Source of the DNA: HGM04593 sp045578665
GTDB lineage: Bacteria > Bacteroidota > Bacteroidia > Bacteroidales > Bacteroidaceae
DNA length: 33,953 nucleotides
Direction of reading: 5' to 3'
Assembly: GCA_045578665.1 (NCBI GenBank)
Contig: JAZNKR010000209.1
Span: 1 to 33,953 of the forward strand
This document shows, one piece after another, positions 23,994 to 32,142 of this stretch. The stretch's first letter is position 1, and every line of letters starts with the position of its first letter. A program made the position numbers and the translations under genes. The notes beneath the pieces are model-generated. The model saw nothing but the letters and a program-made list of their open reading frames with translations. It had not been told where the DNA came from and did no database searches.

Positions 23994-25220
23994 ATGAAGT
24001 TTACCCGTTCCGAAATAAAGCGCATACTCCCCATTGCCCGCCGACGCATAGGAAACACTATAGTCGCATGGGTGCAGAAGCTATTCGCCAACCGCAGGCT
24101 GGTGAAGGATGTCTTTGGCGACAAACGCGACAAGCGTGTGCTTATATGCTATCTGCCCGAAGCATTCGACGGCAAAGTGCCCAAATCGCACTCCAACTTC
24201 ACCGAATGCCTCACAGCCGCCAAAGTATTCCGCAGTCTCGGATACAGCGTCGACTGCGCCTCGCGCGACAACGACCGCATCGACTATTCGCCCTACCGCA
24301 TAGTCTACGGTATCACCTCTACCTCATACGCACGCTCATTTTCATCGGTTTCATCGGGAAAAGAGCCGTTGCGCATATTCTACTCCGTGGGGGCACACAC
24401 ATTCCTCAACTTCAAGGTAACAGCCGAGCGCAACATCGCCTTCTACAACGAACATGGATGCCGCGCACTCGCATCGTGCCACTATGTTCCCGGCAACGGC
24501 ATGAACTACTACAATGCCTATCTCTCCGACGCTGTCATCTGTCTGGGCGACTCTTCGGTAGCAGCACACTTTGCAAAGGAGGACCCGCGCCCCGACCGAT
24601 ACTATTCGCTGCCTGCATTCTACTTCGACACACGCATACCATCTCAAGAGAAGGACTTTGACCGTTGCCGCAGAAACCTGCTTTGGTTCGGCAGCTCGGG
24701 GCTCATACACAAAGGGCTCGACATTGCAATCGACTTTGCCCTGAAGCACCCCGAATACACCCTGCATATATGCGGTGCAAGCCGCGGCGAGAAGGAGTTC
24801 TGGAGACACTATGCCCCCCTTGCCGACAAGGCTCCGAACATTGTGCAGCATGGATTTGTAGACATAGAATCGGAGGAGTTTGCACACATACTCGACGAAT
24901 GTGCCATCCTTGTCAACCCCTCTCTGTCGGAGAGCGGCGCCGTAGCTGTGCTCAATGTGCTTGCCAACGGTCTGCTCTATCCCGTCTACAGCCGCGAGAC
25001 CGGTCTTGCCATAGCAGAGTATGGCAGCGAAGTGCCCACGGTAGACTACGCGATGTTCGAAGAAGCAATCTCAGTCGCGGCATCCCTTCCCGCAGAGGAA
25101 CTTCTCGAGAAGTGCCGCAAACTGAACAGCCACATAAGAGAGAACTACTCGCTCGATCTCTACGAAGAGCGTCTGCGCACCACCATTGAAAAAATACTGA
25201 AAAATAAAAACATACGATGA
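23994..25220 (+). CDS. Glycosyltransferase, GT4-like
   Basis: 408 residues from ATG 23994 (MKFTRSEIKRILPIARRR), preceded by AAAGG; an ATG 36 bp earlier lies within the previous gene and is rejected. The C-terminal half has a GT-B nucleotide-binding domain: NLLWFGSSGLIHKGLDIAI, HGFVDIESEEFAHIL, VNPSLSESGAVAVLNVLANG. Here the usual EGFG..E motif is replaced by SESGAVAVLNVLANG, a diverged E-x7 form lacking the second Glu. The N-terminal domain is unusual, with no clear family signature. It lies 13 bp after the preceding transferase gene and overlaps yfhO by 4 bp. Confidence 0.82.
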   Translation: MKFTRSEIKRILPIARRRIGNTIVAWVQKLFANRRLVKDVFGDKRDKRVLICYLPEAFDGKVPKSHSNFTECLTAAKVFRSLGYSVDCASRDNDRIDYSPYRIVYGITSTSYARSFSSVSSGKEPLRIFYSVGAHTFLNFKVTAERNIAFYNEHGCRALASCHYVPGNGMNYYNAYLSDAVICLGDSSVAAHFAKEDPRPDRYYSLPAFYFDTRIPSQEKDFDRCRRNLLWFGSSGLIHKGLDIAIDFALKHPEYTLHICGASRGEKEFWRHYAPLADKAPNIVQHGFVDIESEEFAHILDECAILVNPSLSESGAVAVLNVLANGLLYPVYSRETGLAIAEYGSEVPTVDYAMFEEAISVAASLPAEELLEKCRKLNSHIRENYSLDLYEERLRTTIEKILKNKNIR

Positions 25221-27676
25221 AATCAATCAATTTTAAACAATGGCTGCCGCATATTGCCGCCATTTTCGCATTCTTTGTAATGACAGCCCTATACTTCGGA
25301 CCTGTCTTTCAGGGCAAAGACCTCATGCAGACAGATGCGATAAATTCCCAGGGATGGGGCAAGGACCTGCGCGACTATCACGAAGCGACAGGCGACTATG
25401 CCTATTGGTCAAATGCCATGTTCTCGGGAATGCCGTCCAACTACACATTCTCGCCCCAACCGGTGAATGTGTTCAAGGCATTCGAGAAGGTGCTGACGCT
25501 GAGCATGTTCGGAGCATCGCGTCGACACATAGGTTCGATATTCCTCACCTTTGTATGCTTCTACATCTTTCTGCTCTCCATAGGCTGCCGCTCGTGGCTC
25601 AGCTTTGCAGGCTCGGTGGCATACACGCTATGTTCCTACAACTTCATCATCATCGAAGCAGGACACATGAACAAGAGTCTTGTGATGGCAACAATGGCAC
25701 CAATCATCGGAGGTGTGATAATGTGCTACCGTGGCAAACTGCTGTGGGGCGCACTGATAACTCTCATATTCTCAGGATTGAACATCTATTGGAGCCACCA
25801 GCAGATAAGCTACTATCTGTTGCTTGTGCTGATAATTCTCGCCATCGTCTACCTTGTATATGCAGTGCGCGAGAGACGCATGAAGGAGTATCTGAAATCT
25901 ACCGGAGTGCTCCTCATTGCAGCCATTCTCGCAGTGATTCCCGCAATAGGACAGCTCGTACCCTCTGCCGACTATGCAAAAGAGTCCATGCGCGGTGGTG
26001 CCGTACTGAAACAGGAGGGCAAGCAGAGTTCGGGTCTCGACATCGACTATGCCTACCAGTGGAGCTACGGAATAGGCGAGACATTCACACTGCTTGTGCC
26101 CAACCTCTACGGAGCAAGCTCGCACTACAACCTCGGCGAGGATTCAGAGACATACAAGGTGATAAGCCGCAACTACGGCGCGGCACAGACACGCAACCTC
26201 GTGAAGCATCTGCCCACCTATTGGGGACCGCAGCCCTTCACCTCGGGTCCCGTCTATGTGGGAGCAATCGTATGCTTCCTCTTCGTGCTCGGACTCTTTG
26301 TGGTGAAGGGACGCGAAAAGTGGTGGCTTCTTGCAGCGACCATCCTGTCGATAGTGATGGCATGGGGTAAATATTTCCCGTTGGTAAACGATTTTCTCTT
26401 CTACCATCTGCCGCTCTACAATAAGTTCCGCGCACCCTCCATGTCTCTTGTCATTGCATCGCTCACAATGGTAGCATTGGGTGTACTTGCACTCAAAGAG
26501 ATAGTAGAACGCCACAAGGCTGGCAACGACAAAGGCATAGCCCGCGCCCTCTCTCTGTCGGCAGGCATCACCGGCGGACTCGCACTGCTGTTTGCGCTGT
26601 TCGGAGGTGCCATGTTCGACTTCAGGGCTGCATCGGACGCACAGATGCCCGCTGTACTTGCCGACTGCTTGCGTGCCGACCGCGCATCAATGCTCACAAG
26701 CGACGCATGGAGATCGTTCCTCTTCATTGCCGCAGCATTCGGACTCATATATGCATACCTCAAAGTCAGCAGCCTCAAGTTCGGTTATCTGATGGCAGCC
26801 CTCACACTGCTCATCTTTGCCGACCTGTGGACAGTGGACAAACGATTCCTCTCATGGGATTCGTTCATGCCCAAGCAGAAGAGCACAGAGATTCTGCCCA
26901 CCGAGGCGGACAAACAGATTCTTGCCGACAAGGACCCCAACTTCAGGGTGTTCAACATGGCGACAAGCACCTTCAACGACTCGCGCACATCCTATTTCCA
27001 CAAGTCGATCGGAGGTTACAGTCCTGTGAAGCTGCGCCGCTATCAGGACATCATCGACCACTTCTTCAGCGGCACCAACCTCAACATGAGCATCATCAAC
27101 ATGCTCAACGTCCGCTACCTGATAATCCCCGGACAAGAAGGCGGACAGAAGGTACAGCGCAATCCTCAGGCATTGGGCAACTGCTGGTTTGTCGACAGAG
27201 TGGAATTTGTAGCCGACCCCAACGAGGAGATAAAGGCAATATCAAACTTCGACCCCACCGCTGTCGCATACATCGACCGCGAATGGGAAAAGTCGCTTCC
27301 CTCGATGCAGGAATATTCAAATAGTGCCGATTCCACCGACTATATCCGCATGACGGAATACAAGAATCCCGGCAACATCATATATGAGAGCAACGCACGC
27401 AATCCCCGCTTCGCAGTCTTCTCCGAGGTCTTCTACAAGACATGGAGAGCATATATCGACGGCAAGGAGGTAACCCCCGTGCGCACCGACTACATATTGC
27501 GCGGACTCCCCATCCCCGCCGGAAAACACAAAATAGAGTTCCACTGTGTGGACGATGTGATGACAGGCTCGGCAAAAGTATCGCTCTACGGCTCGATATT
27601 CGTAGGAATAGTGATACTGGGAATGGTTGCAGCAATAATCATCCGCCGCCGCAAGGAGATAAATAAGGAAGCATGA
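25217..27676 (+). CDS. YfhO-family membrane protein
   Basis: 819 residues. The N-terminal two thirds hold about 12-13 membrane helices; the first extracytoplasmic loop carries GKDLMQTDAINSQGWG, where the acidic residue matches the GT-C catalytic loop. The C-terminal third (about 570-790) is a soluble extracytoplasmic domain (RVFNMATSTFNDSRTSYFH.. YKTWRAYIDGKEVTPVRTDYILRGL) followed by a last helix. In Bacillus YfhO takes part in glycosylating lipoteichoic acid; Bacteroidota members are common in surface-glycan clusters and are presumed lipid-linked-sugar transferases. Overlaps both neighbours by 4 bp. Confidence 0.9.
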   Translation: MKSINFKQWLPHIAAIFAFFVMTALYFGPVFQGKDLMQTDAINSQGWGKDLRDYHEATGDYAYWSNAMFSGMPSNYTFSPQPVNVFKAFEKVLTLSMFGASRRHIGSIFLTFVCFYIFLLSIGCRSWLSFAGSVAYTLCSYNFIIIEAGHMNKSLVMATMAPIIGGVIMCYRGKLLWGALITLIFSGLNIYWSHQQISYYLLLVLIILAIVYLVYAVRERRMKEYLKSTGVLLIAAILAVIPAIGQLVPSADYAKESMRGGAVLKQEGKQSSGLDIDYAYQWSYGIGETFTLLVPNLYGASSHYNLGEDSETYKVISRNYGAAQTRNLVKHLPTYWGPQPFTSGPVYVGAIVCFLFVLGLFVVKGREKWWLLAATILSIVMAWGKYFPLVNDFLFYHLPLYNKFRAPSMSLVIASLTMVALGVLALKEIVERHKAGNDKGIARALSLSAGITGGLALLFALFGGAMFDFRAASDAQMPAVLADCLRADRASMLTSDAWRSFLFIAAAFGLIYAYLKVSSLKFGYLMAALTLLIFADLWTVDKRFLSWDSFMPKQKSTEILPTEADKQILADKDPNFRVFNMATSTFNDSRTSYFHKSIGGYSPVKLRRYQDIIDHFFSGTNLNMSIINMLNVRYLIIPGQEGGQKVQRNPQALGNCWFVDRVEFVADPNEEIKAISNFDPTAVAYIDREWEKSLPSMQEYSNSADSTDYIRMTEYKNPGNIIYESNARNPRFAVFSEVFYKTWRAYIDGKEVTPVRTDYILRGLPIPAGKHKIEFHCVDDVMTGSAKVSLYGSIFVGIVILGMVAAIIIRRRKEINKEA

Positions 27677-28416
27677 AAAAAGGACCGAAATTCTCGATAA
27701 TAACAGTTACCTACAATGCAGCGTCGGTGATAGCGCCGACACTGCAAAGCATCATGGCGCAAAGCTACCGCAACATCGAATTTCTGCTCATCGACGGCGG
27801 TTCGTCGGACAATACGGTGGAGACGGTGAAAAACAGCGGAATAGAGATTGCCACACTCATCAGTGAGCGCGACAAAGGGCTGTACGACGCCATGAACAAA
27901 GGAATAGCCCATGCAACAGGCGACTACCTCTGCTTTCTGAATGCCGGCGACAGTTTCCACTCTGCCGATGTGCTCGAAAAGATGGCAGCCACCGTTGCAG
28001 ACCGCACCGATCTCCCCGACATACTCTACGGCGAGACCGCCGAGGTGGACGAAGAGCGCAAATTTGTGCGCATGCGCCGTCTGCAAGCACCCGAGAAACT
28101 CGACTGGCGCAGCTTCCGCAACGGCATGTTAGTGTGTCATCAGGCATTCTTCGCCCGCCGCGACAAAGCCCCCATGTACGACCTCAATTATCGCCTTTCG
28201 GCAGATGTCGACTGGTGCATACGTGTGATGAAAGAATCAAAAGATATTGTAAATACACACCTTATAATTATAGATTATTTACAAAATGGACTATCTTTGC
28301 AACATCACCGCGCATCGCTCATCGAGCGGTTCAGGATAATGGCGAAGCACTACGGGTTGCTGCCCACCATACTGCGCCATCTGTGGTTCGTTGTGCGTGC
28401 AGTCATCAAGAAGTGA
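27673..28416 (+). CDS. Glycosyltransferase family 2
   Basis: 247 residues with a GT-A fold. FSIITVTYNAASVIAPTL (6-23), LLIDGGSSDNTVE (37-49), SERDKGLYDAMNKGIAHATG (near 68-87) and LNAGD (the DXD-equivalent metal/UDP site). This subgroup (ending SERDKGLYDAMNKGI) is typical of WcaA/colanic-acid-like transferases. Last gene of the run that starts at metG. Near its 3' end an AT-rich stretch contains TATCTTTG (28292-28299), an exact -7 box that may be an internal promoter for the aminopeptidase gene 157 bp further on. Confidence 0.92.
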   Translation: MKKGPKFSIITVTYNAASVIAPTLQSIMAQSYRNIEFLLIDGGSSDNTVETVKNSGIEIATLISERDKGLYDAMNKGIAHATGDYLCFLNAGDSFHSADVLEKMAATVADRTDLPDILYGETAEVDEERKFVRMRRLQAPEKLDWRSFRNGMLVCHQAFFARRDKAPMYDLNYRLSADVDWCIRVMKESKDIVNTHLIIIDYLQNGLSLQHHRASLIERFRIMAKHYGLLPTILRHLWFVVRAVIKK

Positions 28417-28456
28417 ACAACCCCTGAATATTATATACCTTAAATTATTATATACT

Positions 28457-29848
28457 ATGTTCGCAAAAGAGACTTATATCGAACGCCGTCGCGTTCTCAA
28501 ACAGAGTGTAGGAAGCGGTCTGTTGCTCTTCCTCGGCAACACCGAGACAGGTAGAAACTATCTCGACAACATATACCACTTCCGTCAGGACTCTACATTC
28601 CTTTATTACTTTGCATCGGACTACGCAGGTCTTGCAGCAATCATCGACATCGACGAAGACAAGGAGATAATCTTCGGCGATGAGCTTACCATCGACGACA
28701 TTGTGTGGACAGGTGTACAGCCCACCATCAAGGAGAAATGCGAGCGCGTGGGAATAACCGAAACAATGCCCATGGCACAGCTTGCCACATATCTGAAGAA
28801 AGCCCAGTCCAAAGGACAGACAATACACTTCCTCCCCCCCTATCGTGGTGAGCAGCAGGTGTGGTTGCAGGAACTGTTGGGCATAGCACCCGCAGCACAG
28901 TCGGCAGCCGCATCGATGAAGTTCATCCGCGCCGTCATCAACCAGCGCAATTACAAGAGCGCCGAAGAGATTGAGCAGATCGAAGAGGCTATCGGAGTAT
29001 CAGTGGACATGCACTGCGCAGCAATGCGTGCCGTACGTCCCGGAGTAACCGAAGCACAGATTGTGTCGATAGTACACGCCGAGGCAGCCAAGCACAACTT
29101 CGACCTCTCTTTCCCCATCATCGCCACAGTTAACGGACAGACACTCCACAACCACGCATACGGAACTACACCCTTGAAAGAGGGACAGATGTTCCTTCTC
29201 GACTCGGGTTGCGAGAATGCAATGCACTATGCCGGCGACCTTACAACCACAATGCCCGTAGGCAAAAAGTTCACCGAACAGCAGCGCACAGTGTGCAACA
29301 TCCTGCGCACCGCTCACCTTGCAGCCGTGAACGCACTGAAGCCCGGCATTGAGTTCCGCGATGTCCACAACATCGTGCTCACAGAGATTGCCAAAGGAAT
29401 GGTCGACCTCGGACTCATGAAGGGCAACCCCGAAGAGGCAGCCCGTGCCGGTGCAGCCTGCATGTTCCTGCCCCACGGACTCGGTCACATGATGGGACTC
29501 GATGTACACGACATGGAGAACCTCGGCGAAGTGAATGTAGGCTACGAAGAGGGACGCACCAAAAGCACACAGTTCGGCTTCAAGTCGTTGCGTCTTGCAC
29601 GTGCCCTCGAACCGGGCTTCGTGTTCACCGTTGAGCCGGGTATCTACTTCATTCCCGACCTCATCGACAAATGGCGTGCCGAGAAACAGTTCACCGACTT
29701 CATCTGCTACGACAAGCTCGACGCATGGCGCAACTTCGGCGGCATCCGCAACGAGGAGGACTGGCTGGTATTCGAAGGAGGCGCACGCCGACTCGGAAAA
29801 TACAAGCCCATGTCTCCCGAGGAGATTGAAGCAGAGCACAACGCTTGA
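28457..29848 (+). CDS. Xaa-Pro aminopeptidase (M24B)
   Basis: 463 residues from ATG 28457 (MFAKETYIERRRVLKQ). Removes N-terminal residues preceding proline. N-terminal creatinase-like domain (about 1-170), then the pita-bread catalytic domain with the metal ligands: LLDSG, GDLTTTMPVG, HGLGHMMGLDVHD, FTVEPGIYF and GGIRNEEDW. All five metal-binding positions (D, D, H, E, E) can be assigned. Cytoplasmic, dinuclear Mn-type. 40 bp separate it from the GT2 gene. A strong hairpin terminator follows. Confidence 0.95.
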   Translation: MFAKETYIERRRVLKQSVGSGLLLFLGNTETGRNYLDNIYHFRQDSTFLYYFASDYAGLAAIIDIDEDKEIIFGDELTIDDIVWTGVQPTIKEKCERVGITETMPMAQLATYLKKAQSKGQTIHFLPPYRGEQQVWLQELLGIAPAAQSAAASMKFIRAVINQRNYKSAEEIEQIEEAIGVSVDMHCAAMRAVRPGVTEAQIVSIVHAEAAKHNFDLSFPIIATVNGQTLHNHAYGTTPLKEGQMFLLDSGCENAMHYAGDLTTTMPVGKKFTEQQRTVCNILRTAHLAAVNALKPGIEFRDVHNIVLTEIAKGMVDLGLMKGNPEEAARAGAACMFLPHGLGHMMGLDVHDMENLGEVNVGYEEGRTKSTQFGFKSLRLARALEPGFVFTVEPGIYFIPDLIDKWRAEKQFTDFICYDKLDAWRNFGGIRNEEDWLVFEGGARRLGKYKPMSPEEIEAEHNA

Positions 29849-29864
29849 TAACAAAACACACTAC

Positions 29865-29898
29865 AAGGCAGGTTCTATAAAGGTATAGAGCCTGCCTT
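29865..29898 (+). terminator. Strong hairpin terminator after the aminopeptidase gene
   Basis: AAGGCAGGTTCTATA (29865-29879) pairs with TATAGAGCCTGCCTT (29884-29898) over 15 bp, with one G-U pair and a 4-nt loop (AAGG). It begins 17 bp after the stop codon. The U-run downstream is poor (GGCTTAAAC). It separates the metG-to-aminopeptidase transcript from the MITE and the GT-C gene. Confidence 0.75.
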
Positions 29899-29930
29899 GG
29901 CTTAAACATAATCCTGACAAAAAAACAATA

Positions 29931-30120
29931 AGGGTGGTTCTATAAATTAGTCGAGGCGATTTTTGAATTTATTTCGAGCAAATTGTTTATTTTTACGATG
30001 GCGCAACCTTTGTGTTGCAACTGAGTAAAAATGAAAAAGAAGCCGAAATAAAACAAAAAGCGATCGAAATAGAATGCACCCGGAAAAGAAATATAGATTA
30101 ATAATTTATAGAACCACCCT
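29931..30120 (+). mobile_element. MITE-like element, copy 2 (190 bp)
   Basis: Perfect 19-bp terminal inverted repeats AGGGTGGTTCTATAAATTA / TAATTTATAGAACCACCCT, flanked by TA on both sides (29929-29930 and 30121-30122), as expected of TA-targeting (IS630/mariner-like) transposition. Near-identical to copy 1 at 1954-2144 but in the opposite orientation. Inside are a GCAAC/GTTGC hairpin and an ATG at 30031 followed by a 6-codon frame (MKKKPK, stop). Copy 1 keeps 13 codons of the same start. No transposase is encoded, so movement would need a full-length element elsewhere. Confidence 0.82.
29983..30012 (+). promoter_or_regulatory. Promoter-like sequence inside MITE copy 2
   Basis: TTG (29983-29985), 19 bp, AACCTTTG (30005-30012), one base from TAnnTTTG. 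It sits just ahead of the vestigial transposase ATG and points at the GT-C gene that starts 4 bp beyond the element. It may be the old IS promoter, now able to drive that gene. Confidence 0.4.
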
Positions 30121-30123
30121 TAA

Positions 30124-31653
30124 ATGAAGAGCAACAGAAAATATCCCGACATATTGTGGATGGCAGCCATCGCCGCCATTTTCGTAATATCATTCAGCTA
30201 CATATTCGACAGCAAACTCAACCTCAACGGCGACAACTGCTACTACTTTGCCAACGCCACCTCGCTGGCAAACGGTGACGGATATGCCGACATGTTCGGC
30301 AAACCCACGACCAACTTTCCTCCCGGATACCCGTTGCTGATGACACCGCTGAGAATGATTACCGACAGCATAGTGGCTCAGAAGATACTCAACGGCATAT
30401 TTATGCTGACAGGAGTGCTGCTGCTCTTCTCCACAATAGTACGTGCCGGATTCAGACGCCCATTGGCATTCCTTGCCTGCGCGGCAGTGCTCATCACCCC
30501 CCACCTGCTCGAGTTCACCACAATGATGATGAGCGAGGCATCATGTTTCTGTTGCATAGCCCTCATCTTTTGGCTCTATCAGGGCATCATGGAAAAAGAG
30601 AAAGAGCGCCCGCTGTGGCGCACACCGCAGTTCTATCTGCTGCTTGCACTCATCGCATTCTCATACTATATACGCACACAGGCAATAGCCGTGATAGCAG
30701 GCTTTATGCTGGGATTCCTTGCCATGCGCCGCTGGGGGCTGTCGGCGGCGGTTGCCGCAGCCTTTGCTGCCGGCTACCTGCCGTGGATGCTCCGCAACTC
30801 GCGGCTCGGACTCAACCAGTCGCGATACATTAGCCAGATAGACTTCACCAACATCTTCTCCACCACCAAAATGCTCATCATTCAGGCAATGCCCGAGAGC
30901 ATCATCCCCTTCGTCCCCCTCGACTACGACAAGGCACCGGGAGTGTTGCTGTGGATATATGCCATAGCACTGTTGGCTATCGTGCTCTACGGATTCTGGA
31001 ATATGGGCAAACTGCGCTGGCCCCTGTTCTTCTACTTCTGCGGGACGATAGGCATAATATCCCTCTTCAACGTCCCCAGCCAGTACCGTTATCTTACATC
31101 CGCCACCCCCTTCCTCACAATGGCACTCTTTGTAGGACTATGGAAATTGGGTGAGACGGTGGCACAAAAGAGACTAAAGACAACCTTCTCTCCGTGGATA
31201 CTCGTGCTTCTCTTCCTGCCCCCGTTCGCACAGGAGAGCAAAGGCAACAAACACACCATCGGCGACCTCCACGCGATTGCCACACAGAAATTCCCGCCGC
31301 AGTTCAACAACTTCTTTGCACTGGGAAAGGCACTTGCTCAGAAGAACAAAAGCGCAATAGTATGCTCGCGCAAGCCCGAACTGCTATATGCCACCACAGG
31401 GCTGCGCGGAGTACACTACCTCGAGACTGAGGACGATGCGAAAATGATACAGAACATGCTCGACCGGAAAGTAGACTTCGTGCTGCTCGAACAGTTGGGA
31501 TTCGGCTCCACATACCGCTATCTGCTCCCCTGCGTGCAGCGACACGAGGATATATTCAAAGTAGCCCTCCATCTGCCCAATCCCGATACATTCCTTCTGC
31601 TGTTCGACAAGAACGCAGCCAAGAAGTGGCTGAAAGACAATCCTGCAAAATAG
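30124..31653 (+). CDS. GT-C type membrane glycosyltransferase-like protein
   Basis: A 509-residue protein with about 10-11 membrane helices. The first extracytoplasmic loop has KLNLNGDNCYYFANATSLANGDGYA, with an acidic residue placed like the catalytic Asp of PMT/ArnT-type (GT39/GT83-like) enzymes, and then NFPPGYPLLMTPL. The C-terminal part (about 370-509) is soluble and extracytoplasmic. Such enzymes transfer sugars from polyprenyl-phosphate donors on the outer face of the inner membrane. The ATG is 4 bp after a MITE end, so its native upstream region has been displaced; no ribosome-binding site is visible. The acceptor is unknown. Confidence 0.82.
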   Translation: MKSNRKYPDILWMAAIAAIFVISFSYIFDSKLNLNGDNCYYFANATSLANGDGYADMFGKPTTNFPPGYPLLMTPLRMITDSIVAQKILNGIFMLTGVLLLFSTIVRAGFRRPLAFLACAAVLITPHLLEFTTMMMSEASCFCCIALIFWLYQGIMEKEKERPLWRTPQFYLLLALIAFSYYIRTQAIAVIAGFMLGFLAMRRWGLSAAVAAAFAAGYLPWMLRNSRLGLNQSRYISQIDFTNIFSTTKMLIIQAMPESIIPFVPLDYDKAPGVLLWIYAIALLAIVLYGFWNMGKLRWPLFFYFCGTIGIISLFNVPSQYRYLTSATPFLTMALFVGLWKLGETVAQKRLKTTFSPWILVLLFLPPFAQESKGNKHTIGDLHAIATQKFPPQFNNFFALGKALAQKNKSAIVCSRKPELLYATTGLRGVHYLETEDDAKMIQNMLDRKVDFVLLEQLGFGSTYRYLLPCVQRHEDIFKVALHLPNPDTFLLLFDKNAAKKWLKDNPAK

Positions 31654-31700
31654 TGATAGCCCGGCATGCTTGCAGAATGTGAGTAATATAACAGCAATAC

Positions 31701-31755
31701 TAAAGTAACATATTGAATAACAGAGAGAAAAACTCTCCCTCTTGGATAAGAGGGA
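31701..31755. repeat. Palindromic repeat, left half-unit A1
   Basis: TAAAGTAACATATTGAATAACA followed by a hairpin TCCCTCTT-GGAT-AAGAGGGA (31736-31755). The lead-in AGTAACATATTGAA recurs at 31940 and 32597. Together with hairpin B1 it bounds a 198-bp unit. Confidence 0.75.
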
Positions 31756-31839
31756 CATTGCGTAATAAGCAATGTTTGCGACGACGGGAGCTTTAGCTCC
31801 CCAAAGGAGTGCCGAACGTAAAGTGAGGCTTAGAATGGG
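31756..31839. other. Extra sequence inside the first repeat unit
   Basis: Present only in the first unit. It holds two further perfect hairpins: ACATTGC-GTAATAA-GCAATGT (31754-31774) and GGGAGC-TTTA-GCTCCC (31786-31801). No open frame of interest. The corresponding place in the second unit is only about 15 bp long. Confidence 0.55.
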
Positions 31840-31933
31840 GGAGGGAGTTTGACCGAACGCACAAGCAAAAAAATCAAACTCCTCCGTCTTCAAAAACAAG
31901 TTTTTAATCCACCTCCTCTTATCCAAGAGGAGG
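31840..31933. repeat. Palindromic repeat, right half-unit B1
   Basis: GAGGGAGTTTGACCGAACGC, then TCAAACTCCTCCGTCTTC, an imperfect AAAAAC-AA-GTTTTT palindrome, and hairpin CCTCCTCTT-ATCC-AAGAGGAGG (31912-31933), 9 bp perfect. The hairpin is the inverse of the A-type hairpin, including its loop (ATCC against GGAT). Confidence 0.75.
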
Positions 31934-31936
31934 AGC

Positions 31937-32102
31937 TTTAGTAACATATTGAATAACAAAGAAAAAGAGCTCTCCCTCTTGGATAAGAGGGAGTACCCAA
32001 TAGGGGGAGGGAGTTCGAATGAACACACAAGCAAAAGATTTCAAACTCCTCCGTCTTCAAAAACTAAGTTTTTGAATCCACCTCCTCTTAGCCAAGAGGA
32101 GG
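31937..32102. repeat. Second complete palindromic unit (A2 + B2)
   Basis: Lead-in TTAGTAACATATTGAATAACA, hairpin CTCCCTCTT-GGAT-AAGAGGGAG (31972-31993), linker ACCCAATAGGGGGAGGGAGTTC, block TCAAACTCCTCCGTCTTC (32041), palindrome TTCAAAAACT-A-AGTTTTTGAA, hairpin CCTCCTCTT-AGCC-AAGAGGAGG (32081-32102). The closing hairpins of the unit are inverted relative to each other, so the core of the unit (31972-32102) has inverted palindromic ends. Confidence 0.75.
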
Positions 32103-32142
32103 AGTTTAAACAACCACTTACATTGTGTTTAAATTACCTATT

